Below, piece by piece: positions 1 to 6,303 of a stretch of DNA of 6,765 nucleotides. The DNA is from a bacterium (GTDB lineage: Bacteria > Electryoneota > RPQS01), in NCBI GenBank assembly GCA_018814465.1, contig JAHIZR010000065.1:1-6765 (forward strand), read 5' to 3'. Position 1 is the stretch's first letter; every line of letters starts with the position of its first letter. A program made the position numbers and the translations under genes. The notes beneath the pieces are model-generated. The model worked only from the letters and a program-made list of their open reading frames with translations, ran no database searches and was not told the origin of the DNA.

Positions 1-3000
1 CGCTCCGTCAAACACCGGCGTTGCGAAATAGACGCCGAGACGGTGCGCCGCCCATCCGAGCGTAGTCTCGAACATCTGACCGATATTCATACGGGATGGA
101 ACCGACAGCGGATTCAGAATAATATCCACCGGCGTGCCGTCGGCAAGGAACGGCATATCCTCGACCGGAACAATTTTTCCGACAACGCCCTTGTTTCCGT
201 GACGACCCGCCATTTTGTCGCCGACAGACAGCTTGCGCTTCTGCGCGACATAGACACGCACGAGCTGCACGATACCCGGAGGCAATTCGTCACCGACCTG
301 AATGCGGTACTTCTCGTTCTTAATCTCCGTTTCCAGATTGAACTGCCGGTCATGGAAGCGATCAAAAGCCAATGCAACCTGCTCATTAACCGCTTCGTTG
401 TCGGTCCATACATAGCCGGACTCGACTTCATCGAGATCCAGCGCGCGAATGGTGGATTCGGTAAAGGCAGCTCCTTCCGGAATCAGCACCATCGTCTGAT
501 TCTTGTCGCGAATCTCCTTTGCTTTGTGACCGCGCAGGATCGAATGAAGCTCTTCTGAAATCTGACGGATCAGGAATCCGCGTTCCTGATCCATTTTTCG
601 ATCAAGTTCTTCGATCGCCTTCTTGTCTTCGCGGCGCGTCTTCGCGTCCTTCTTCTTGCGGCTGAACAGCTTCGTATTGATGACGATGCCGTACATACCG
701 GTATGCGCCTTCAAGCTGGCATCCTTCACATCACCGGCTTTGTCGCCGAAAATCGCCTTCAACAGTTTATCTTCAGGCGTCAGATCGGTTTCACCCTTGG
801 GCGTAACCTTACCGACCAGAATATCTCCCGGATGCACCGTTGCGCCAATGCGAATAATGCCCAGCTCATCGAGATTCTTGACCGCGTCTTCCGAAACGTT
901 GGGAATTTCGCGAGTCAGCTCTTCCTCGCCGCGTTTCGTCTCGCGAACCTGAAGTTCAAGCTCTTCGATGTTGATTGAGGTGAACACATCGTCATAGACA
1001 ACGCGCTCCGAAACGATAATCGAATCTTCGAAGTTATACCCATGCCAGGGCATGAAAGCCACGAGTGCATTGCGTCCGAGGGCCAGTTCGCCTTTCTCGG
1101 TCGCGCAGCCGTCGGCCAGTACCTGTCCGGCCTTGACCTGCTCGCCTTCGACAACAATCGGTTTCTGATTGATGCAGGTGTCCTGATTGGTTCGGACGAA
1201 CTTGCGCAATTTGAAAGTTGAAGTCTCTGGAGCCGTTACCTCGACATCGGTTTCTGGATCTCGCTGCCGCTTCGACCGGAAAACAATCCGGTTGGAATCA
1301 ACATACTCGATCACACCGTCTTCCGGCGCGCGAATGAGCGTCTTGGAATCATGCGCCGCTTTTTTCTCCATGCCGGTTCCGACATAGGGCGCTTCCGGAC
1401 GCAGCAGGGGCACGGCCTGACGCTGCATATTTGAACCCATCAAGGCACGGTTCGCGTCATCGTGCTCAAGGAATGGGATCAAGGCTGCCGCGACCGACAC
1501 GATCTGCGACGGCGCGACGTCCATATAGTCCACATCGTCGATCCCGGAGACGGGGAAGTCGGCACGATAACGACATTTGATCTTATCCGTCTGGAATTCA
1601 CCGCGCGGATTGATCGGCGTATTAGCCTGAGCGATCGTGACCCGGTCTTCTTCATCAGCGGACAGATACTTGATCTGCTTGGAGACCCGGCCGCTTTTCA
1701 CGACCCGATAAGGAGTCTCGACAAAGCCCATCTCATTGATGCGCGCGAACGTGCAAAGAGATGAAATCAGACCGATATTGGGACCTTCAGGCGTCTCAAT
1801 CGGACAGAGCCGGCCATAGTGCGTATAGTGAACGTCTCGAACCTCGAAACCTGCGCGCTCGCGGGTCAGTCCGCCGGGTCCTAAGGCGGACATACGGCGC
1901 TTATGAGTCAGCTCGGTCAGCGGATTGACCTGATCAAGAAACTGTGAAAGCTGATTCGTTCCGAAGAACGTATTGATAACCGATGTAATCGTGCGCACAT
2001 TCACTAGATCCTGCGGCGTCAGCGAACTGCTGTCGCGCAGGTTCATGCGCTCCTTGATCGTGCGCGCCATTCGCGACAGGGCGACACTGAACTGGTTCGC
2101 CAACTGCTCTCCGACGGTGCGCACGCGACGGTTGCCGAGGTGGTCGATATCGTCCGAACTGGCTTTGCCGACGCGCAGCTTCAGTACATAGGTCAGGATA
2201 GAGATAATATCTTCCTGTGTAAGGACCGTAACATTCGGCTCGACCTTAAGATCGAGCTTGCTGTTCATACGATAGCGTCCGACAGCGCCTAAGTCATAGC
2301 GCTTCTCGTCGAACAGCAGCCGCTCAAGAAATTTCCTTGCGGTATCGATATCCGGCGGATCGCCGCTCCGCAGTTCGCGATAGATCACCTCAAGCGCATG
2401 ATCCGTGGACGTCGATTTGTCCTTGGCCAGCGTATTGACGATAATATCGTAGATCGCATCCTTGCGCTTGGTACGCGTCAGCTGGATTGACTTGATCTTC
2501 GCTTCAACGAGAGCCTTGAAGATTTCCTCTGTCAGCTCCGCGTTCGCCTGCACGATCACTTCGCCGGTCGATTCGTTTATGACATCGCTGATAAAGCGGC
2601 GTCCGTATTCTTTCTGTATGTCTTTCTTATCGACGGGAATGCTTTCGACAAAGCCGAACAGATCCATAATTTCCGCGTTGGAATTATGTCCCAGCGCGCG
2701 CAGCAGCGTGGTCGCGGGAAATTTCTTCCGGCGGTCGATGTAGACATAGATGACATCGTTGATGTCCGTGGAAATCTCGATCCACGAACCGCGGAACGGA
2801 ATAATCCGGGCCGAGTAAATCTTCTTTCCGTTTGGATGCACATCTTCGCCGAAAAAGACACCAGGGCTCCGGTGCAACTGCGAAACAACGACTCGCTCGG
2901 CGCCGTTGATAATAAACGTGCCGGACGTGGTCATCAGCGGCAGATTGCCGAGATAAACATCGCTTTCGATCGTTGTGTCGAAGGTTCCCGGCTCGCTCTC

Positions 3001-3327
3001 TTCCTCGCGGGAAGACAAACGCATCTTGGCTTTAAGAGCGGCTTGGAAAGTGACTCCGCGCTCTCGGCATTCATCCTCATCGTACTTCGGAGTTTCGACT
3101 TGATAGTCGACATACTCAAGAATGTGCGTTTCGCGGTTGTCGATAATGGGGAAAATATTCCGGAAGACGGCTTCAAGACCGCTTGGCCTGCGCTTGGCAG
3201 GCGGAATATTTCCCTGTAGAAAATCCTCGAAGCTCTTCAGCTGGACCTCGAGCAGGTCCGGCATTTCATGAACCTCGGGAATCTTTGAAAAATTGATCCG
3301 TTGAATGGATTTTCGAGAATCTCGCAA
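1..3327 (-). CDS. rpoB: DNA-directed RNA polymerase beta subunit, C-terminus cut by the window edge
   Basis: RpoB forms, with beta prime, the catalytic cleft of RNA polymerase and holds the rifamycin pocket. The frame is open from TTG at 3325-3327 to base 1, giving 1109 residues; by comparison with E. coli about 150-165 C-terminal residues are missing. Landmarks in order: INFSKIPEVHEMPDLLEVQ near the N-terminus; SGTFIINGAERVVVSQLHRS; the rifampicin region (about 456-482) ending in THKRRMSALGPGGL; ETPEGPNIGLI; ALMGSNMQRQAVPLLRPEAP; FEDS with acidic E767/D768 (E. coli E813/D814); and GDKMAGRHGNKG with K1038 and K1046 (E. coli K1065 and K1073). An insert at about 889-1012 occupies the place of E. 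coli beta insert SI2 and reads like FCB-group proteins. The TTG start is supported by AGGGAG eight bases upstream and by an in-frame TAG above it; the next ATG would remove conserved N-terminal sequence. rpoC is expected next but lies outside. Confidence 0.98.
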   Translation of the reverse strand, partial: MRDSRKSIQRINFSKIPEVHEMPDLLEVQLKSFEDFLQGNIPPAKRRPSGLEAVFRNIFPIIDNRETHILEYVDYQVETPKYDEDECRERGVTFQAALKAKMRLSSREEESEPGTFDTTIESDVYLGNLPLMTTSGTFIINGAERVVVSQLHRSPGVFFGEDVHPNGKKIYSARIIPFRGSWIEISTDINDVIYVYIDRRKKFPATTLLRALGHNSNAEIMDLFGFVESIPVDKKDIQKEYGRRFISDVINESTGEVIVQANAELTEEIFKALVEAKIKSIQLTRTKRKDAIYDIIVNTLAKDKSTSTDHALEVIYRELRSGDPPDIDTARKFLERLLFDEKRYDLGAVGRYRMNSKLDLKVEPNVTVLTQEDIISILTYVLKLRVGKASSDDIDHLGNRRVRTVGEQLANQFSVALSRMARTIKERMNLRDSSSLTPQDLVNVRTITSVINTFFGTNQLSQFLDQVNPLTELTHKRRMSALGPGGLTRERAGFEVRDVHYTHYGRLCPIETPEGPNIGLISSLCTFARINEMGFVETPYRVVKSGRVSKQIKYLSADEEDRVTIAQANTPINPRGEFQTDKIKCRYRADFPVSGIDDVDYMDVAPSQIVSVAAALIPFLEHDDANRALMGSNMQRQAVPLLRPEAPYVGTGMEKKAAHDSKTLIRAPEDGVIEYVDSNRIVFRSKRQRDPETDVEVTAPETSTFKLRKFVRTNQDTCINQKPIVVEGEQVKAGQVLADGCATEKGELALGRNALVAFMPWHGYNFEDSIIVSERVVYDDVFTSINIEELELQVRETKRGEEELTREIPNVSEDAVKNLDELGIIRIGATVHPGDILVGKVTPKGETDLTPEDKLLKAIFGDKAGDVKDASLKAHTGMYGIVINTKLFSRKKKDAKTRREDKKAIEELDRKMDQERGFLIRQISEELHSILRGHKAKEIRDKNQTMVLIPEGAAFTESTIRALDLDEVESGYVWTDNEAVNEQVALAFDRFHDRQFNLETEIKNEKYRIQVGDELPPGIVQLVRVYVAQKRKLSVGDKMAGRHGNKGVVGKIVPVEDMPFLADGTPVDIILNPLSVPSRMNIGQMFETTLGWAAHRLGVYFATPVFDGA

Positions 3328-3335
3328 GAGATATA

Positions 3336-3341
3336 CTCCCT
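3336..3341 (-). promoter_or_regulatory. Ribosome binding site of rpoB
   Basis: AGGGAG on the minus strand lies eight bases upstream of the TTG at 3325-3327. An in-frame TAG lies 18 bases upstream of the TTG with no other usual initiator between, so this site and the TTG together define the rpoB start. Confidence 0.75.
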
Positions 3342-3429
3342 GCTAATTTCAGACTCGATTGGCATTTTCTGCCGGTAAAGCGGATCTCAGCGCATGGAAA
3401 AGCGGCGGAAATCCGTACTTTCTAAACGC

Positions 3430-3475
3430 AAAATTGCCAAGTCGGGTCCGCACGGTGTGCGGAGCGACTCGGCAA
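3430..3475 (-). terminator. Probable attenuator/terminator or processing hairpin between rplL and rpoB
   Basis: A long imperfect inverted repeat spans 3434-3475. Its arms contain TTGCC/GGCAA, GTCG/CGAC and TCCGCAC/GTGCGGA closed by a three-base loop, with small internal mismatches. In the transcript the stem is followed at once by TTTT (3433-3430) and then a mixed GCGTTTAG stretch. A strong GC-rich stem with a short T-tail would be a partial rather than complete terminator. The position matches the E. coli rplL-rpoB attenuator, which lets only a fraction of polymerases into rpoBC, and the nearby RNase III processing site. I infer that it lowers rpoB transcription relative to rplL, or serves as a cleavage site; the structure is seen, the activity is not. 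Confidence 0.65.
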
Positions 3476-3492
3476 CCCGATCTAAAATCGGG
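3476..3492 (-). promoter_or_regulatory. Upstream hairpin in the rplL-rpoB spacer
   Basis: A perfect six-base-pair inverted repeat, CCCGAT with ATCGGG around a five-base loop, begins 34 bases after the rplL stop and directly abuts the larger hairpin at 3434-3475, so the two helices could stack. Its arm 3477-3482 could instead pair with GATCGG at 3506-3511, and 3476-3480 with TCGGG at 3442-3446, so it may be one state of an alternative fold. The complementarity is seen directly; any function is inferred. Confidence 0.55.
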
Positions 3493-3525
3493 AAAGGGAG
3501 GGAATGATCGGAATCCCTCGCAGGG

Positions 3526-3897
3526 TTACTTAACCTCGACGGTCGCGCCCTGTTCTTCCAGTTTTGCTTTAATCTTGGCGGCTTCTTCTTTATCGACGCC
3601 TTCCTTGACATTGCTGGGCGCGCTGTCAACGAGTTCTTTGGCTTCCTTCAGACCAAGGCCGGTCAGCTCGCGGACAACCTTGATGACCTGAATTTTCTTT
3701 TCGCCGATGCTGGAAAGCACGGCGGTGAACTCGGTTTGTTCTTCAACGGCGGCGGCTTCTCCCGCGCCGGCCATAGGCATTGCGCCCATCATCATCGGGG
3801 CGGCGGCGGTCACGCCGAACTTCTCTTCAAGCTTTTCCTTCAGCTCAACGAGTTCCATCACCGTCATTTTTTCGATGGCTTCAATGATCTGATCCAC
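3526..3897 (-). CDS. rplL: 50S ribosomal protein L7/L12
   Basis: L7/L12 is the multicopy acidic stalk protein that recruits and stimulates translational GTPases (EF-Tu, EF-G, IF2, RF3). The 123 residues divide into an N-terminal dimerisation and L10-binding helical domain (1-30, with MTVMELVELKEKLEEKFGV), a flexible Ala/Gly/Met/Pro hinge (about 31-53) and the globular factor-binding domain (54-123, with EKKIQVIKVVRELTGLGLKE and KELVDSAP). The hinge is methionine-rich, with PMMMGAMPMAG at 34-44. The start is GTG at 3895-3897, backed by a strong GGAGAG (3902-3907) four bases upstream and by the match of the N-terminus to the family. A 198-base spacer with strong hairpins follows before rpoB. 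Confidence 0.98.
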   Translation of the reverse strand: MDQIIEAIEKMTVMELVELKEKLEEKFGVTAAAPMMMGAMPMAGAGEAAAVEEQTEFTAVLSSIGEKKIQVIKVVRELTGLGLKEAKELVDSAPSNVKEGVDKEEAAKIKAKLEEQGATVEVK

Positions 3898-3901
3898 AAT
3901 T

Positions 3902-3907
3902 CTCTCC
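3902..3907 (-). promoter_or_regulatory. Ribosome binding site of rplL
   Basis: GGAGAG on the minus strand ends four bases before the GTG at 3897, or six bases counting from its core GGAG. It decides the non-ATG start of rplL and is among the clearest Shine-Dalgarno sequences in the window, fitting the need to make L7/L12 in several copies per ribosome. Confidence 0.75.
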
Positions 3908-3934
3908 GGTATGTTGAATTATTTGTTTTCTTGT

Positions 3935-4480
3935 TTACTGTTTTTTCTTTTCCGCGATCTGATCGATTACGGAAACGAAATCACGCAGCACTGCGTTAAT
4001 GACATTATAGAACGATTGAACAGGAGAATAGATTGTCGCGAGTAGGTGCGACAATGCTTGTTCTCTCGTCGGCATGTCTTTAATCGATTTCAGGTCTTTT
4101 TCAGCGACGACTTTACCGTCGAAGATACCGCCCTTGAGGACTAACTTTTCGTTGGTTTTGGTAAACTTGTCGATCACGCGAGCCGGCGTCGCGCCGTCTT
4201 CATAGCCGAATGCGATTGCGGTCGGTCCGACAAGTTTGCCAATGATACTGTCGTATCCTTTTTCCTTCGCCACCATGCGGGTGAAGGTATTTTTAACAAC
4301 GACGAATTCGACGCCGGCTTCGTAAAACTGGCGGCGCAGATCCGTCATTTCCGCGACGGTCAGCCCAAGATTATCCGTGAAGAAAACTCCATGCGCGCGA
4401 TTCATCTTCTCGCGCAGTTCGTCAACCTTGGCGACTTTTTCCGGGCGGGGTTCTCGTTTCAATACTGCTGTATCTGACAT
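3935..4480 (-). CDS. rplJ: 50S ribosomal protein L10
   Basis: L10 anchors the L7/L12 dimers to 23S rRNA, forming the base of the factor-recruiting stalk, and the L10(L12) complex is the classic translational repressor of rplJ-rplL. The 181-residue protein has a charged leader (1-20), the RNA-binding globular domain with ELREKMNRAHGVFFTDNLGL (21-40), VVVKNTFTRMVA (60-71) and LVGPTAIAFGYED (83-95), then LKGGIFDGK (115-123). A C-terminal helix (about 140-178) with SHLLATIYSPVQSFYNVINA should carry the L7/L12-binding segments. It is slightly longer than the common 165-175 residues, mainly at the N-terminus. The start is ATG at 4478-4480, preceded by a modest GGAA 8-11 bases upstream. It begins 18 bases after the rplA stop, leaving no room for a standard L10 leader, so regulation may differ from E. 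coli. rplL follows after 37 bases. Confidence 0.97.
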   Translation of the reverse strand: MSDTAVLKREPRPEKVAKVDELREKMNRAHGVFFTDNLGLTVAEMTDLRRQFYEAGVEFVVVKNTFTRMVAKEKGYDSIIGKLVGPTAIAFGYEDGATPARVIDKFTKTNEKLVLKGGIFDGKVVAEKDLKSIKDMPTREQALSHLLATIYSPVQSFYNVINAVLRDFVSVIDQIAEKKKQ

Positions 4481-4498
4481 GATAATTTCCGAAAAAGG

Positions 4499-5197
4499 TT
4501 AGGTTGTACGGGCTGATTCGACGGTTGAACGCGCTAAGCGGATTCCGGGACCCATGGTAGAGGTGATAAAGCAGCTCTTCACGTAGGTTCCTTTGGCGGT
4601 CGCGGGCTTCAAGCGAACGATATTCCTGAAAAACTCGAGGATGTTCTCCTTGAGTTGTTCATTCGAAAACGAGGTACGGCCGACTCCCAGGTGTACGATC
4701 CCGTACTTGTCAACGCGGAACTCGACTTTACCGGCTTTGATTTCTTTAATGGCGGGTCCGATATTGGGGGTAACGGTGCCTGCTTTCGGATTCGGCATCA
4801 GACCGCGCGGACCGAGAATCTTGCCGAGCTTGCCCAGATCGGGCATGACCTCGGGTGTTGCCACCAACACGTCGAAATCGGTCCAGCCGCCCTTAATCTT
4901 TTCCAGGATTTCTTCGTGACCGACGAAATCCGCGCCGGCTTCCTCGGCTTCCGAGTTCTTCGTCTTCGTGACTGCACACACGCGAACCGTCTTTCCGGTG
5001 CCGTGCGGCAGGGCTACCGTTCCTCTGACGACCTGATCGGCCTTCTTCGGATCGACACCAAGGCGAATGGCGACTTCCACGGTCTCATTGAACTTCGCCG
5101 TCGTGCATTTCTTCAGCAACTCAAGCCCCTCTTCAAGGGATACTTCCGCAACCCTGTCAACGAGCTTTTCGTTGCCTTTCCGTCGTTTCGATTTCAT
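4499..5197 (-). CDS. rplA: 50S ribosomal protein L1
   Basis: L1 forms the mobile stalk at the ribosomal E site, helps release deacylated tRNA, and in many bacteria represses translation of its own operon. The 232 residues match the usual 229-235. Family landmarks in order are the basic start MKSKRRKG, TAKFNETVEVAIRLGVD, VRGTVALPHGTGKTVRV, GPRGLMPNPKAGTVT (129-143), VEFRVDKYGIVH and the C-terminal STMGPGIRL. I chose ATG at 5195-5197 over the in-frame GTG at 5228-5230, because the ATG product begins like other L1 proteins and the longer form would add an unrelated 11 residues. A GGAG (5209-5212) lies 11 bases upstream of the ATG, rather far but usable. The 63-base gap after rplK has a possible imperfect stem (GCGCACGG at 5225-5232 with CCGCGC at 5242-5247). 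rplJ follows after only 18 bases. Confidence 0.97.
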   Translation of the reverse strand: MKSKRRKGNEKLVDRVAEVSLEEGLELLKKCTTAKFNETVEVAIRLGVDPKKADQVVRGTVALPHGTGKTVRVCAVTKTKNSEAEEAGADFVGHEEILEKIKGGWTDFDVLVATPEVMPDLGKLGKILGPRGLMPNPKAGTVTPNIGPAIKEIKAGKVEFRVDKYGIVHLGVGRTSFSNEQLKENILEFFRNIVRLKPATAKGTYVKSCFITSTMGPGIRLARSTVESARTT

Positions 5198-5260
5198 TGA
5201 ATTTATTTCTCCGAGTGGTAAACTGCGCACGGCTGTTTGATCCGCGCTCCCACAAAACTA

Positions 5261-5683
5261 TTAGCTGACAGTGATCCCCATCGAGCGGCAAGTACCTTCA
5301 ATCATCAGCATCGCCTGTTCGACCGTGTTGGCATTAAGATCTTTCATCTTGATCTCGGCGATCTCTTTAACTTGCGCTTTGGTGATATTCCCGACTTTAT
5401 TTCGGTTCGGCTCGCCGGAAGCCTTCTCAACCTTGGCAGCCTTCTTGATCAAGATTGGAGCCGGCGGCGTTTTCGTGATAAAACTGAAGCTCTTATCCTT
5501 GAAAACCGTGATCACGACCGGGATGATCGTGCCGCGTTCTTTTTCGGTTCGCGCGTTGAATTGCTTGCAGAATTCCATAATGTTGACCTGCTTCTGGCCG
5601 AGCGCGGGGCCGATCGGCGGAGCGGGAGTTGCCTGTCCGGCGGGAATCTGCAGCTTAATGAATCCGGTGACTTGCTTTGCCAT
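5261..5683 (-). CDS. rplK: 50S ribosomal protein L11
   Basis: L11 binds the GTPase-associated region of 23S rRNA at the base of the L7/L12 stalk and takes part in factor-dependent GTP hydrolysis and the stringent response. The 140 residues are full length. The N-terminal domain reads MAKQVTGFIKLQIPAG, then PPIGPALGQKQVNIMEFCKQ; the two prolines at 22-23, whose mutation gives thiopeptide resistance in other bacteria, are present. The middle carries TKTPPAPILIKKAAK and the C-terminal RNA-binding domain ends with MIEGTCRSMGITVS. The start is ATG at 5681-5683, fixed by the family-typical MAK. No clear Shine-Dalgarno sequence lies in the 35 bases after nusG; the stretch is A/T-rich and ends in TACTCATT. 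It lies between nusG and rplA as in most bacteria. L1 is the known feedback regulator of rplK-rplA mRNA in E. coli, but I could not identify an L1 site in this short leader. Confidence 0.98.
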   Translation of the reverse strand: MAKQVTGFIKLQIPAGQATPAPPIGPALGQKQVNIMEFCKQFNARTEKERGTIIPVVITVFKDKSFSFITKTPPAPILIKKAAKVEKASGEPNRNKVGNITKAQVKEIAEIKMKDLNANTVEQAMLMIEGTCRSMGITVS

Positions 5684-5718
5684 AATGAGTATCTAAAATA
5701 AGTGATGAATCGATAGGA

Positions 5719-6291
5719 TCAGGTCCGCAGCTCAGTCGAAACCTGAAGGAAGTCCAACTCAATCGGCGTTGATCGCCCGAAGATGGACACCATTACTTTT
5801 ACTTTGCGCTTCGGCAGATTGATTTCGCGAATCGTGCCGGTAAAATCCTTGAACGGACCGTCAATGACCTTGATGGTGTCCCCTTCGCCGAAGGGCAGCT
5901 CGATCAATTGCTCGGAAGCGGCATGCTCGGCTTGGCCGAGAATCCGGTCCACTTCATGGCGCCGCAGAGGCTGGGGCTTGTTTTTGGGACCGACAAAGTT
6001 AATCACCTGCGGCGTATTCAGAATCAAATGCTCGGTCGTCTTGTTAAGCAGCATCTCGACGAGCATGTATCCCGGGAAGAAGGTGCGCTTCTTCATTTTC
6101 TTTTTGCCTTCGCGCATCTCCACGATCTCTTCGCGCGGGATCAGGACTTTCGTGATCTGATCCTTCAGGTTCAGGCGTTCGGCTTCTTCCTCGAGGAAAG
6201 TCTTGATTTTTTCTTCCTGACCCGTGAATACGTGAATCACATACCAGGCAAGTTCGCCGGAACGGATCGGAGTGTCAGGTATTGTTGTCAA
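5719..6291 (-). CDS. nusG: Transcription termination/antitermination factor NusG
   Basis: NusG binds the clamp of RNA polymerase through its NGN domain, supporting processive elongation, and in bacteria its KOW domain contacts Rho or ribosomal protein S10. The 190-residue protein has a short, probably disordered leader (1-13), an NGN domain starting at LAWYVIHVFTGQEEK (about 14-28) with the hallmark FFPGYMLVEM (71-80) and INFVG (97-101), and a C-terminal KOW domain (about 135-186) with GDTIKVIDGPFKDFTG and VSIFGRSTPIELDF. Length is normal. The start is TTG at 6289-6291: in-frame stops TAG and TAA lie just upstream, and the next plausible initiator is already inside the NGN domain. Only a weak AGAG precedes the TTG, so initiation may be coupled to termination of the methyltransferase 12 bases before. 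rplK follows after 35 bases. Confidence 0.97.
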   Translation of the reverse strand: MTTIPDTPIRSGELAWYVIHVFTGQEEKIKTFLEEEAERLNLKDQITKVLIPREEIVEMREGKKKMKKRTFFPGYMLVEMLLNKTTEHLILNTPQVINFVGPKNKPQPLRRHEVDRILGQAEHAASEQLIELPFGEGDTIKVIDGPFKDFTGTIREINLPKRKVKVMVSIFGRSTPIELDFLQVSTELRT

Positions 6292-6303
6292 TCGAAGACT
6301 CTA

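Noticed and set aside
43..558. 171-codon open frame on the plus strand
   Set aside because: It lies entirely antisense to conserved rpoB sequence, including the GDKMAGRHGNKG motif, and resembles no family; it is a shadow of codon bias.
2686..3219. 177-codon plus-strand open frame
   Set aside because: Antisense to the conserved RpoB N-terminal region; no recognisable domain.
3345..3433. Possible internal rpoB promoter downstream of the hairpin, e.g. from TTGGCA near 3439
   Set aside because: The paired -10 candidate (TACGGA) matches the consensus poorly; no convincing promoter pair was found.
4655..5200. 181-codon plus-strand open frame opposite rplA
   Set aside because: Shadow of rplA; its sequence only reflects the complement of conserved L1 codons.
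5198..5230. Longer rplA starting at GTG 5228-5230
   Set aside because: It adds 11 residues absent from L1 proteins; the internal ATG gives the family-typical basic N-terminus and has an upstream GGAG.
5237..5701. 154-codon plus-strand open frame opposite rplK
   Set aside because: Shadow of rplK with no independent support.
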